Assembly (NCBI RefSeq): GCF_040939455.1
Contig: NC_134110.1
Location: 101,709,001 to 101,773,000, forward strand
Source of the DNA: Microcebus murinus
Taxonomy: Eukaryota; Chordata; Mammalia; Primates; Cheirogaleidae
DNA length: 64,000 nucleotides
Reading direction: 5' to 3'
Program-made: the position numbers and the translations under genes
The notes under the pieces: model-generated
The model's database searches: none
The model's input: the letters and a program-made list of their open reading frames with translations, nothing else
Told to the model about the DNA's origin: nothing
Shown here: piece by piece, positions 34,352-47,300 of the stretch
Position numbering within the stretch: position 1 is the first letter of the stretch
Layout: each line of letters opens with the position of its first letter

Positions 34352-34590
34352 AAGTCATGGGTTGGCAAACTACAGCCCATGGGCCTAACCTGGGTGGCTG
34401 CCTGTCTTTGTGGATAGTTTTATTGGAGCACAGCCATGCTCACTTTTCTACATCTTGTCTATGGCTGCTTTTGCACTACAGTGGCAGACTTGAGTTGTTG
34501 CGACAGAAACCATATGGCCTGCAAAGCCTAAAATATTTACTCTTTGGCCCTCTGCAGAAAAAGTATGCCAATCTCTGCTCTGCTCTAAGT
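34352..34590. mobile_element. hAT-Charlie-type nonautonomous DNA transposon
   Basis: 'gggttggcaaactacagcccatgggcc' (34358-34384) at the left, 'tggagcacagccatgctcac' and 'gcctaaaatatttac' inside, and 'gcagaaaaagtatgccaatc' (34553-34572) at the right. Inverted ends pair as GGTTGGCAAACT with AGTATGCCAATC. Same family as 10575-10800, and better preserved. Confidence 0.7.
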
Positions 34591-35920
34591 TACTGATAAA
34601 AACAAATATGGCAGGCTAGATCTAAAACCAGTGGTGAGGCAACAAACCTCTGTTAAGGCTAACATTAATTCATTTATCAGTACAATTAGACAGCGATAAA
34701 TCTATTTAAAAACTCCATGATTTTTAGGTTATACATATCAAGTACATAAGCTAAAAACAGAAATAAATAATACTAATGGCAAATTGAATGAATTGTTTTA
34801 TAAAATAAGAAATCTCCTGCCAATTGGTGCTCAAGCAGTGATAACATTCAAACACAAAAGAATCACTGTAGAAGATATTCACGTACAGGATTCATGAACC
34901 TTGTATGTGGATTCTAAGGGATTCCAAGAATTTCCAAAATAGACTCCAGGGAACCCTCATCCTGTAGAAAGAAAGAAAGGATTAATGCTACAATAAGTTT
35001 GTGAAATTTTATTTACTATATTCTCCCTCTTGGAGATTTGCAACATATTAGTACATGAAAGATTTTTGGGAATTCCTGCAAAAGAAAAATCTGAATGACT
35101 TTGTTTATGCAAAGACTACCCATTGGAAATTACTCATTCAAAATTCCTTGTAATCCTGAGACTCTGTCATCCCATCTTTGCTGTGTTTATATTATAGGAA
35201 ACATCGGCAAATGCTTTGCTGATATGGTTGGTACTAACCAAAATGATTAACAGTGTTTTTCATGGTTTTCAGAAGCTCTAGCAACTTGATGATTCTCTGT
35301 GTATGACGGCAAGAGTTTCACCTGGAAGTCAGTTCAAAGAAGCCAGCAGTTAACAAAGTAGCAGGGCACCGAGACAAATAGCATACGTCATTTACTGCCT
35401 CCCTCTCCCTTGTCATGAGCCCACCAGAAAGGAATGAAGAGAAGATAAAAAATAATAGTCATTCAGCTGGGGGACAAGCGGGATCGCCTGCGCCTGCTGG
35501 AAGCAACTGGAAAGCTCTGCACGCAGCAGCCACTGTATAGAAAGTAGGGCAGCCCCGCGGCAGGGTAGTATCAACTGCTGCCTTTATTCTCTAATTTGGC
35601 ATATCAATCTGTTGAGGGCCATTGATAGATAACTGTGCCATGGCATTCTCTATCATGACTGTACTCTGATCGCCCTTCTCCCTACCTGTCATAGGTGGTT
35701 CTAGTCATTAATAAAGATAACTTATTTCAGTACTATTTTATGCCTCAGCTTATCTAGTAATGATAAAATATTATAAACCTTCTGCTCACTACACACTAAG
35801 TATACACTAACAGCCATCCCTACAAGCTATTTCCCTTTACACAAACCATGAAATAGGAAGCATCTCCGTGAATGAGGATTTTCTCTATTTCCATGAACTT
35901 AAAATGATTTGCCTCCTAAT
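34591..35920. other. Unique intergenic sequence
   Basis: Nothing assigned. A GC-richer patch at 35465-35590 followed by AT-rich sequence could be the edge of an old LTR; not supported further. Confidence 0.4.
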
Positions 35921-35924
35921 ACAT

Positions 35925-36060
35925 TATCTCATTCAGGAGTCAAGCTCTATTGTTATTCCCATGTTACAGACAAATAAACCAAAGCTCAAAAAGGATCTTA
36001 GAAAAGAGCCAGGATTTAAACCTAGATCTTCCATGGACAAATTTTATGCTCTTTCTAAGA
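35925..36060 (-). mobile_element. MIR SINE, antisense
   Basis: 'acattatctcattcagg', 'tattgttattcccatgttacagacaaataaaccaaagctcaaaaagg' and 'gagccaggatttaaacctagat' in order are a diverged antisense MIR. Confidence 0.7.
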
Positions 36061-36600
36061 AACCTTGCTGCCCATCCAAATACTCTTTGTTTTTCCTCAC
36101 TAATTCTATCAGTCTAGTAAGTCTATCCAAAAAAAGAAACAAAAATCCACAGACAAGAGAAATGAGGTTTGCTTACTATGATATCTTCTTGGTAAACCAA
36201 ACATGATTCCAACATTTCTTACCCTTTGCCTGTAAGTCACCAATTAAATGTTATGTTTGGAGATTTTACAAGGTAGTAGCAACATACTAATTAGTTTTTG
36301 GTTTCTAGCTGCTAACATTTTTTTCTCTTTTTTTCTGTATGCTGAAAATAAGGAGATAATCAAAGTATGATTTCATGAATCACAGAGTTATTGCTATACA
36401 AAGAGAATTTTTTTCTTAGGTTCACAGTGCTTAAAGAGGGGCAGAACACCTGAACAAAACTCATGTGGAGTAAACTCGATGGATGAGGTACATTATCTAC
36501 ACAGTGAGTGAGTTCCAAAATTATTAAACTCTGGTTGTTCAATTAGGATGGAAGCAGGCCTTTGTGGACAGTGAAGTCTAATTAAAAATTGAGGTGTGCT
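36061..36600. other. Unique AT-rich sequence
   Basis: No repeat or gene recognised. Confidence 0.4.
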
Positions 36601-36739
36601 ACGAAGGTTATCCTTCATAGCCAAAAACTGTTTTATAGGAGCAATTCTTGACAGAAACTGGCTTGACCAGTACAGTGGAGAACCCTAAAGACACATAAGG
36701 TCCCTCAAAGCTGGAGGGCAAAGTCGGCAGGCAAGGATT

Positions 36740-38515
36740 TAAAGTTACTGTAAAGCTACTGCAATCAAGACAGTTTGGTATTAGCATAACAATAGGCATA
36801 TAGATTAATGGAAGACTTAAGAAGTAGGTCTATACTTCTCTGGGTAATAGATTTTTAACAAGCACCAAGGTAATTCAATATATAAAGGATAGTCTTTTCA
36901 AAAAAATGGTGCTGGAACAATTGTATATACATATGCAGGCATAGAAATAAAATTTAAAATGAACCTTGACCTTTACCTCAAACCAAATAGAAAAATTAGC
37001 TTGAAATTGATCATAGACTAAAACTTAAGGATAAACTATTAAACTTTGAAGAGAAAAATATGGTAAAATATATCCATGAAGTGGGGGTAAAAAGATTTTT
37101 AGTTAGAACACAAAAAGTATAAATTATAAGATAAAAAATTGATAAATTGGACTTCAAAATAAAAATTTCTGCTTTTTGGAAAAAAATGCTGTTACCGTTA
37201 AGAAAATGAAAATGCAAGCCACAGACTAGAATAACGTACCCACAATACATAAGTATCACAAAAAACTTATTTCCAGAGTATATAATATAAAGAACTCCTA
37301 TAATTTAGTAATATGAAAACAAAAAAACTGCCCCCAAAAGAATGGGCAGAAGATTAGACTAGGTTCGTCACAAAAGAAGATATGTTGATGTATCACTTAG
37401 CACATGGAAAAAAAATGTTCAACATCATAAGTCATCAGGGAAATGTAAATTAAAGCTACAATAAGATATCACTACACACCCACTGGAATGGCTAAAATTT
37501 AAAGGTCAACAATAGTATATGTTGACAAAGATGTGGAGCCACCAGGTCTGTTATACATTGCGGTTAGGACAATAACGGTACAAACATTTTGGACAACAGT
37601 TTGGCAATTCCTTACAAGGTTTAACATACACTCACCACATGACCCAGCAATTTAATTCCTAGGTATTTGCCAAAGAAATAAAAATTATGTTCCCACAAAG
37701 ATTTACACTTACATGTTCAGTAGGTTATCCTTCATAGCCAAAAACTGTTTCAATAACAGCTGAATGGATAAACAAATTATGGTATAATCATGTAATGGAC
37801 TGCTACTCAGCAATGAAAAAAATGAACTACTGATACATGGATACATGTGAAAATGTGAATGAGGATAGGGCCTGTGTCTCATGCCTGTAATCATAGCTCT
37901 CTGGAGGGCCAGGGCAGGAGGATTGCCTGAGGTCAGGAATTCAAGACCAACCTCAGCAAGAGTAAGAGTAAGTCTCTACTAAAATAGAAAAAAATTTAGC
38001 TGGGCAACTAAAAATAGAAACAAAATTTAGCCAGGCATGGTGGCACACACCTGTAGTCCCAGCTACTCAGGAGGTTGAGGCAGGAGGATCACTGGAGCCC
38101 AGGAGTGTGAGGTTGCTGTGAGCTAGGCTGATGCCACGGCACTCTAGTCCAGGCGACAGAGTGAGATTCTGTCTCAAAAAAAAAAAAGTGAATGAGGCTA
38201 AAATAATTATGCTGAAACACAACACAAAAGGATACATGCTATATAATTCCATTTTATGAAATTCTAGAAAAAGCAAAAACAATATAAAATACTAGAAAGC
38301 AGATCAGTGTGTCCTGAGGTTTGAGGTGTGGATGGGAATTGACTGACTATGGACAAATGGAAACTTTGAAACGTAAGGGAAAAGTTTTCTCTCTCAATAA
38401 TGGCGGAGTTTACATGTTGTATATACTTGTCAGAATTCATTATAATGAACCACTTAAAATGGGTGTATTTTATTGTATGTAGATAAATACAATAATAAAG
38501 TTGATTTCTTGAATG
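36740..38515 (+). mobile_element. L1M ORF2 3' part and 3' UTR, split by Alu
   Basis: From 'aaagctactgcaatcaagacagtttggtattagc' (36754) through 'atgacccagcaatttaattcctaggtatttgcc' (37640) and 'ctgaatggataaacaaattatgg' to the 3' UTR end 'acaataataaagttgatttctt' (38511). The host sequence resumes exactly across the Alu at 37865-38187. All frames are dead. Confidence 0.85.
37865..38187 (+). mobile_element. Alu dimer with 10-bp TSD
   Basis: Sense Alu from 'atagggcctgtgtctcatgcctgtaatc' to 'agattctgtctc' plus A tail. Direct repeats GTGAATGAGG at 37855-37864 and 38188-38197. It has few CpGs left and a short, altered linker (about 37985-38030), so it is an older copy than those at 18642 and 43154. 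Confidence 0.93.
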
Positions 38516-39150
38516 TGTATGTACAAAAATAGAAAAATAAATCCGGAAATGCATATATCAGTGTTGTTATGGTAGGACTACAGATGACTTCTTACTTCCT
38601 TTATTTTGCTCTTTTGTGTAATCTAGTTTTCCCAAAATGACTGTATACAACAGTGAAAAAAAATATTAAAAGTAACATCTATTCACTAAAAAAAAAGCCA
38701 TGTGTATACTTTGCTCATCCGTTTTAATAATTTTTTCATCTTCTCATGGGATCAGGGACAGGTCTATTCACCTCCTAACCTCCTGCACCCAGCACCCCAT
38801 CATATTTGGTGAACTGAACTGAAACGTTGGTTCGCTCTGGTTGTCGTCCATGCTAGGCTGTCCCCCCTGAGAATCACTGAGACCCTTCTCCAGGGCTCTT
38901 GCTCTGGGCCGCCCCTCTTGTCCTCCAGAGTCACCCGGTTCTATAGCTCTGTCAGCTGTGTGAAGGAAAGCGAGCGCTGGACATGGTTAAACTAGACTCG
39001 GAACTACTGCCGTCGGGGAAAAGAGACCTCAGGGCAGGACTGGGCACAATTCCAAACACAACGAGGAAAAGTGGGATCTACAGCCAAGGAGCAGGGTGGG
39101 GGTGAGTGCATGCAAAATTACTGAGAGGGTCGGCAGTTGTGGCTGAACCA
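38516..39150. other. Intergenic sequence with L2 scrap, approach to CpG island
   Basis: 'gggatcagggacaggtc..cacccagcacc' at 38749-38795 resembles the L2 3' end. The sequence becomes GC-rich after 38820. Confidence 0.4.
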
Positions 39151-39159
39151 ACTTGACAG

Positions 39160-40120
39160 GACTCTCGCTGCAGGCAGGTAGGCCAGGTGATCAGACGTCA
39201 CCTGGGGACGGTGAGGACCGGGGTCAGACGTGCAGGGCGGGGCGTTCCACTCCCTGACCTAGCGGAGTCGTGCTCTCGAGGACGAGGCCCGAGGACGGGC
39301 TTCGGGGAAAAGGAGCCTGACTGCAGCTTGCTTCTGGAGTCTTCCTCAGGTGTCTCTGCCCTTCACACTTCAGGCGCCAGGTGCCTGCCCGGCATGGGGG
39401 GGTCTCCCTGCCCTGTGACACCCAGGCGGCCGACGACCCCGTACAGGGACAGATGACAGGGCCTGGGCGTGCGTGCTCCTCGTGGGTGAGAGAACTGTCC
39501 CTCTTCACGCGGGCCTGCTATAGGCCGCCTGGGAGGAACACCGTTTTCTCCTATTCCTGCCCCCCTCGACATCTCTTTTTCTTCCCTCCCTCGGCGAGCT
39601 TCTGCCATCCCTTTTTGATCCCAGGAGGAATCCGCCCGTTGCGGAGGAAGCTGGGTGGTACAAGGCGTTACCTCATCTTTCCGCTTCCTCCTTCCTCTGC
39701 AGCGGGTTCGCAGCGCCCCTGGCGCCGCCTGGAGGGCGCCTGCGCGGAGGCGTTACCTCGGTGTCTGGCGTCCCGCAGAGCGCGGGAGGCGCCTTCCGCC
39801 GCGGAGCGGGCCTGGTGGGCTGTATTGGGGTCAAGGGGTGTTCCCAGGCGAGGAAGCAAACTCCACCCGCACCCGGAGGCCAGCCAGACGCGAGCGGCCT
39901 TCCCACACGGCTCCTCCAACAGCTGCTCGGAGGTGTCGCTTTTAGGGAACGTGGTCAGGGGCCTTGCACCCCTCCCTGGCCATGTTTCTGCTCCTAGGAC
40001 GGATGGGGCGCCACAGAGGCCGAGGAGCGGGGAGTGGGACGGGGCGGGCGAAGTCCGCGCGGCCCGGCTGCTGGTCCAGCCCGAGCTGAAAGCCGCGGCC
40101 CATTCAGGGCCACAGAAACG
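39160..40120. promoter_or_regulatory. CpG island, candidate promoter
   Basis: About 950 bp of GC-rich sequence with frequent intact CpGs in an otherwise AT-rich window. It includes a CRE-like GACGTCA (39194-39200), GC boxes (GGGCGGGGC near 39237; GGGGCGGGCG near 40040), an ETS-like CTTCCGCTTCC type site near 39680 and several donor-like G|GTGAG/GTAGG positions. No TATA box is obvious. A 264-residue open frame runs at 39381-40175 on plus, but GC-rich sequence is naturally stop-poor and its protein is low-complexity (Pro/Arg/Ser/Gly) without a domain I recognise. The island is not recognised as a repeat. Gene identity and direction are unknown. Confidence 0.65.
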
Positions 40121-40175
40121 CTCCTCCAGATGTCAGAGTTTCCCAGACACATGTTTAACGGTGGGGTGTACTTAA

Positions 40176-43138
40176 ATAGATTCTGTGTTGCCTCCAATGT
40201 GATGCACTGGCTTCTTGGCTTTAAGTATGTACCTGTGTAGACGGGAGACAAGAAAATACAGTAATCTCTGTAGCAAGCATGTGACAGCATACAGAGCAGT
40301 CGCTAAATAAGTTTCAATTGCTTTAGTTCTTATGAAAAGGATAAACCTGAATTTCGTTCTAATGGGAAAATTTGTGGTGGTGTTTGAAATGCTCCAAGCC
40401 TAGCTGGGTCTCTGTCATACTCCACATTTGAGAAGAGCATCTGTAAACGATGAAATGAGCCTTTGAGTGGTGGGAAATCAACCCGGAGTCCTGCAGTAGG
40501 CGTTCTCCTTGAATGAGCTTTCCGGGCTGCACAGGAGATTAATGGGAGAGCGACAGCACAGTCAATGCATTGTGCCAATTGCAATAAAAAGTTTTGGGTA
40601 ATACAAGCCTCTTCTCTTTCCATTTGTATTTCCTGTTACTTTTAAAGGAATGGGTTTTTAACATGCCCCGTCTGTTCCCTGTATTACCTGCAATACATAC
40701 GAACATTTAACGTAAACAGTTGCTAACTAAAAGCCTTCTTTGAGACTCTATTGTGTGGTCTCTTCCCTTTCAGCTCAATGTTCTTTTGTCTGAATAAGAA
40801 GGCACAAGCACTTTAAGTAAGTGTGACCAATGAGATTATCCTTTGTAAGTACTTAATTAGTTGTAAGATTGAAGAATAAGTTAATTCATATGAAAACTGT
40901 CATTTTGCCCGAAATATATGGCCTTAGTAATAAAATCCTTTTGAGTCAAGAACTCCAGTTATATGAGAACTGGAAATTCATTTATTCTAAAAAGAAGAGC
41001 AATATAGAATCATATAAATTCAAAAATCAAAAAAAAATTTTGAAAATATATTTTTGCTTACAAAAGTTTTTAGTTTTTCATTAAGTCAGACTCACCATTA
41101 CATTAGCTCTCAAGATAGATAAAACTGACATTACATGAAAATAAAATAAAAATACATATATAATTTGCCAACTTTCCTATTTCAAGCTAAACCTATTTAC
41201 TTTTGGAGTGGAAAATACAGTAAGGTGGTCTTTAGCAGCCTTATTTAAGAAATAAAAATAAAATTGTGCTTTTTAAGTATTATAATTCATGTATTTCTGA
41301 AATTACTGAAGAATATTTGAATTGTTCATTAAACTAATTAATGAGATAAATAGGTTTGATATGTTGACAGCTTAAATGTGTAATTTTCATTTTCATCAAA
41401 TTTATGAGTCTTCATTCTGAGTGTATAATAAGTAGCTATTCTGGGGTTGATTGGCACTTTGGGAAAGGGAAAGCAGGATATGGCTGAGGAACCTTGGGAA
41501 CAGGGTGACAGTCTCCTACCCTTGCCCAGAAAAAGGTGTCATCAGTGATCTAAGCCCTAAATAACAGTAGTCTGCACAGAAATTACCTGGAAGGACCTGT
41601 CCAGCTCTAGGATTCTAGACAATTCAATTAAATCATATTTATGGGTGGAACAGATGAACTAACCTGAATACTTTGTATTCTCTACAGTTCATACTCTCCT
41701 AATTATATCAGGATTTTTGATATAATAAAATAATCGGCACCACTCTAATCTCTACCAAAGTTCTAAACCATTGAGAAATAAGACAATGAAGTGAGGCTAA
41801 TGAAGAATAAGGCACAATTGGAGAGTGTGGCTCATACCCTCAGACAAATGGGCTTCTTAATACTCAACCTGAGAATTCATGGGACTAGGCACAGATTAGG
41901 ACCAGGAAAGGCCTCCCCCCATTCCTCCCCCGCAGGGCCTGTCGGAGGGGCCATCTTGGGAATGCTTACTCCTTACAGAAAACTCGTCCTGAAGTGGCTG
42001 GGCTACCATGCTCAGACTCTCCTTCCAAAATAGGGGTTGAATCATTTCATATCTCTAGGGATGGAATAATCAAAAAACACAGAGAAAGCTGATGTTTTTA
42101 CAGATGAGAAGACACACCAGGATGGATTTATCCCCTAATACTCTTCTCAGGAAGACTGAGTTGGGGTCTGTGATGGCTCCATTTTCACTGTGTAATCCAA
42201 GGAAGGCAAGCAGATCTCCTCCCACGAGATAAATCCAATTTCTGCAAGAACCTTCCTAGCGCACTAGTTGGTCAGCATGGTGAAGACGTGAGTCATGACA
42301 CACTGGTAACATCTGCCACAGCCAGGCAGGGAAGACGGTCGAGGCTGTACCGCCAAACTGGTTTCCATCACAGCTTCTGTGAAGTCAGGAACCATCTAAA
42401 GCCATGAGGGGAAACTGCAATCTGGAAAACAAATACTGCCCTGGTGAGGGTGCCCCCAAAAGCATTTCTTTCATGCTGCTCTGCACTCCGAAACACTCAA
42501 AGGCACCTTAACTGCCCCCCACTTAAGTAAGGGTCAAATGCTCAGTGTCTACACCAGTATCCTCTCCATAATCCTCTGGTTATGTTGTGCCAGACAGCCT
42601 GGGCTCTGTCCCCTCCCATAAAATAGAGTAACCAACCTCTGCAGAACCTTCCAGCTCTCAAAGAAGGCACGTCTTGCCCGAAGGGATGGTTAGGAATCAA
42701 GTAATGTATGAATCCTTTGCAATTAGTTGAATACATGTGCATTTTTCTCATGAGCGGGTTCATGGCTTTCGTTAGATTTTTCAAAAGATCTGGGCCACAA
42801 AAGAGGAGCTATTTTACTTATCACAGTCTCTGGCCCAGACAGTAGGATTGATCACATTGCATGGCACATACCCTTTCCTGAAACACCCTCCACATCATAA
42901 ATACTTTCACTGGACCACTTTCCCATATGGAAACATGTCAAAGTGTCACCTTTAGTCACAGGAGGAAGAGGGCATATTTTTCACATTCTGATTGCTGGGG
43001 GCTATCCCTTTACCTTGGCTGGCTACAACTCCAGCTTCCCCATTACTGCCATGAAGACAGACCTGCCTCCACACTTACACTCCTACGAACCCCACCAATC
43101 CTACCAGTTGGCTTTGGGAAATATCCAGTGGCCCTACT
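40176..43138. other. Unique intergenic sequence downstream of the CpG island
   Basis: 40176-40620 is moderately GC-rich; 40630-41450 is AT-rich; 41790-42920 is of mixed composition with short frames on both strands. Nothing could be assigned. An exon could be hidden here but none is evident. Confidence 0.35.
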
Positions 43139-43153
43139 CCCGGAGAATTTCTT

Positions 43154-43493
43154 TTTTTTTTTTTTTTTTTTTTTTTTTGAGACAGAGTCTCGCTTTGTTG
43201 CCCAGGCTAGAGTGAGTGCCATGGCATCAGCCTAGCTCACAGCAACCTCAAACTCCTGGGCTCGAGTGATCCTTCTGCCTCAGCCTCCCAGGTAGCTGGG
43301 ACTACAGGCATGCGCCACCATGCCCGGCTAATTTTTTATATATATATCAGTTGGCCAATTAATTTCTTTCTATTTATAGTAGAGACGGGGTCTCGCTCTT
43401 GCTCAGGCTGGTTTTGAACTCCTGACCTTGAGCAATCCGCCCGCCTCGGCCTCCCAAGAGCTAGGATTACAGGCGTGAGCCACAGCGCCCGGC
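43154..43493 (-). mobile_element. Full-length strepsirrhine Alu with 15-bp TSD
   Basis: Antisense Alu: T run 43152-43178, both monomers, strepsirrhine AT-rich linker (about 43335-43395), left end gcgcccggcc. Target-site duplication CCCGGAGAATTTCTT at 43139-43153 and 43494-43508 is perfect. Sequence nearly matches the copy at 18642-18982, suggesting the same young subfamily. Confidence 0.97.
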
Positions 43494-43508
43494 CCCGGAG
43501 AATTTCTT

Positions 43509-44136
43509 AATCCTGCTTTCGTACTAGTCAGCCCAAGTGAACACTTTTCCAAGTAGGGACCAGGGTAAGTTCTGGAGGTTTGAATTTGCCCTAGAACTGT
43601 TAAGTGCTGGTCATACAGTAGACACTGAAGAGAACCTGAGCTGACATGGGGTCCGCCTCAAGTTCATACTACTTTCTGGTAGGTCAGAAATGTCTGCTCT
43701 GAAAGTGTTTACTACTGTTTGTGGCTGCAACTTTTAACACAGGGAAGAAAGTAAATCATTGTTTTTCTAGATTCTCCACTTATTTTGGAACTATGAAAAA
43801 TTCCTGGGCTGCCTCTTTCCTGGGCTCCTTTCTCCAAACATTTTTTTCAAAGCTTGATCTCTAAAAGCAGTAACCAAGCTTTTGGAGAGAGCTTAAATCT
43901 GCACTTTTCTTCAGTTTCTAAGATTTCCTATTTTCCACTGAGCTATAAAGATTACTGGAAGAACTCTTATTATAACTCTTATTGTACCATTTCTTTGTAA
44001 ATAATCTCAATGCAAAAATGGAAGACAGTTGTCTGTAGAAACCTAAAAACAGAAGAAAATAAAACAAAAATATTTTCTTAGACCTTTGGTTGGTGAAACC
44101 AAAACCTTAGCAACCTCTCTTTAATCTACCATTTTA
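43509..44136. other. Unique intergenic sequence
   Basis: No repeat or gene recognised. Confidence 0.4.
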
Positions 44137-44152
44137 AAACACTTAATTCTGG

Positions 44153-44309
44153 GTCAGGCGCATTGGCTTACACCTGTAATCCCAGTGCTTTGGGAGGCTG
44201 AGGCAAGAGGAACACCTGAGCTCAGGCATTCGAGGCTACAGAGAGCTATGATTGCACCACTGCACTCTTGCACCTGTCTCTAAGACAAACAAATAAACAA
44301 ACAAACAAG
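44153..44309 (+). mobile_element. Alu-type monomer with 16-bp TSD
   Basis: A 7SL-derived monomer from 'gtcaggcgcattggcttacacc' to 'cacctgtctctaag' plus (CAAA)n tail. Perfect direct repeats AAACACTTAATTCTGG at 44137-44152 and 44310-44325. Confidence 0.93.
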
Positions 44310-44325
44310 AAACACTTAATTCTGG

Positions 44326-47300
44326 AAGAAATAATTGAAGAAATGTTTAATTCCATTTGAATGTAAGAGATATTGGGGGAAAATGAAGAGGGTCCATAAT
44401 TGTGAAACTTCCTTCTAATTTTTCTCCTAGATTTTCTGACTATCTCCTTCCTGCTGCTTCCTTTCTTGATGTGAAATCTTCCTTTACAGTCAAATCTTAG
44501 TTTATAAGGGGCATGTGCTGAAACTACAGTTCATGGTTTTCTTCTCTCTCTTTCCTTTGTCTTTTTGCCCTTTGGTTTCCCCTAACCCTAGTCTAAATTA
44601 TTTGGTTTCTAAATTTTTAGTCATTATAATTTATACTCAGCATCTAGAAGGTTTTTCTGATAAGTACTTCAGAGGGGCTTGCCAGGCTCCCTCTATCTGT
44701 GGTCCGGAGAGAAGGACACTGGACACGCTGTTGGCCAGGTGGATTCCTCTCTCACCCGCCTCATGGGTAGGAGAGAATTGCTCTCACCCACTGTCCAGAA
44801 AACGAGGCTGCTGCCAAAGCTCATCCTGCCAAAGCTACCGGGAACTTACTCTCAGCTAAACATGAAAGAGACAAACTCAATCTTGTCACCAAGCAGAGCT
44901 GGTAGCTTCTGTGGAAGTGTCTCTGCTCTCAGAATCACCCCCCACCCCACCCCAGGCATACACATCTCTGGCCACACGCCCCGACCCCACTTGGACTCAT
45001 AATTTGGGACTTGGGAGGTTCCAAGGGAGTGTCACCTACCCTGCATCCTCAGGAATGCATCTACTAATGACTTCCTTACCCCAGGCAAGCAACTCAGGCA
45101 CAGTGGCACTTGGAAACTTTTCAAATCAGATCGCTCTTACTCTAAGCTGAAGTCTTTAAAATCACATTTAAATCAAATTCATGAATTTTCAGTTACAGAA
45201 GTGATAAATTCTCTTGTCTCAAAAATCACGCCATGTAAAAAATAATCATTTGGATTTCTTAATTAGATAAAATAGGTAACAAATTAATTTACTGGATTAT
45301 AAAGTTTATGTCAGTTTGCTTAATTATGCTAATAATTGTCATTTACTAGAAATGTCAGTAGGTTAAATGAATGTCCCTTTTCTGTTTTCATTTCAACGGT
45401 TTAGCAGGAGAAAAAATCATTTGAGAGGTCTTGAGTTACACTCAAATAACAGAAAAAAATAATTTCAAGAGATTTCTTAGCAGAAATGTTGATGTACTGG
45501 TTCTTTGTAAGAAGAATCCACTTATGAAAATATTTTTAGTGGTCTATGAAGCACCATTAAGTTTAGAAGAATACTCTTGGATAAAATTGAAGTATCATAT
45601 TACAATGCATAACTGTGCTTATACAATTGTTATTGAACTGATCATCAAATCAACATTTCTACATAAAAAAGAGAGAAGTTTCCCTGAGTTATAATACATT
45701 CTCAGGACTTAATTTCTATTTTCATATCTGAATACCATTTCCAAACCCATTTAAAGTAGATAATAACAATGTAAATTTAGTCATGAGATTTCATATTATG
45801 AACTGTGCATGTTGTGGTGAAGATAAAGTTTTAAATTCCTTTCCACAGTTAATTTTCACAAAGAATTTGATGCATTTAAAGATGATGCAATTTTAAAAAT
45901 GGATGCCAAGTCTGACTAATATCTATCTAAATGGGATTTCTCATTGTAAAGAGGCATTTATATTAAGGGGCTTGAAACATAAGGATGCATCCTAAGTCCC
46001 ATATTATAAGAGGGACTCTGCAGATGTCAACTTGAACTCACAAACTTAGCCTTTCCCAGGCTACTTTGTGTAGCTCAGTGTAATTCTGGAACTTCTTTGG
46101 TTCCCAAATCTATAACTCAAGTTCAGCTTAGGAAGAGTCCTTTAAAAATACTCCATTTCAGAACTGTCTATAGGAAACAGGAAAATGGTGAATGACGTCC
46201 AAGTGGGCTGACTGGATATGGGTCTCACAATGCTCAGAATTCAAGTGCAATTGTAGAGAATTCTCCAAATATCCTATTGTATTTCCAACACTATGCAGGT
46301 CTAATATTGCTAGATTAAATCAAAGGAGTTACAAGCATGCACTTGTGCATAATCTATCCTTCACATTTACAAACTGAGAAAAAACTTGGTTTCGTGGGTT
46401 ATTATTGTTTGATGTTCATTCCTTAATAGTATACTCAGTTTTTCCCTAATATTCTCATAAAGTTGCTGGACTTAATGCCCAGATTGTGTGGGCACACATG
46501 TATGCTATGCAAATCTGTAAAAGCTGTTGTGATTAATAAGCTTCAAGGTTAGCACACTCATAAAGCTTGTTCTGTTCAATCATATCAGCATCAAGGACAT
46601 GGTATTGAAAGGCCTTGTTCTTTAAAATCATAGACCTTGAGAACTGTGTTTAAAGCTGTGTCAGTCACTACAAGAACAGAATAAATGAGCTGTACAATGG
46701 CATAGATTGGAATGCTGAGTGTGGTGACGCAGCCCACTTCAGTCTGGGAGCAAGGCAATGCTTTTTCTCCTCTGATAGAACTGGTCAGAATCTTTCCACC
46801 TCTATTGGAACTACTAAAAACCCTGTTCACACAATATTTGATGAGATACATTTCCAAATTAACAGATGCGGATCTTTCTTGCCCGGCAAGTGTAATAAAT
46901 TTAGTTTTGTTTTTTTACTTGTATTTGTGTTCTTATAACCACTTAAATGTATTTTTCTGGTCAAAATTTGATGTGCTTGTTTGTATTCACTGTGTAGACA
47001 AAAACTTGGAGCACGAAGACGTATTCGTAACACCTGTTTGCTCTCAAGCCAGTCTGAACCCTCAAACCTCTCAGAACAATTGTTCAAATATAAATGAAAG
47101 TTAATATTCACGAGATGTTATCAGCAAATGAATAAAAAAGGTGGAATCACTTTATAAATTTAAGTGCTTACAAATGTTAGTTATTATTCTTATGGTATGT
47201 AAATGCATTACTGTATTTTTCTTTCAATTCTGTCACAGAATAAAAAAATTAATACTGTAGTAATAGCGATTGTGAAAAAACTTACAAATTTAAAAATTGT

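Noticed and set aside
39381..40175. 264-residue open frame on plus, the longest in the window
   Set aside because: It lies entirely in a CpG island where stops are rare, overlaps several other long frames on both strands, and its translation is Pro/Arg/Ser-rich with no recognisable domain. Not called as a gene.
42927..43235. Frames with long Phe runs
   Set aside because: Produced by the poly(T) of the antisense Alu at 43154-43493.
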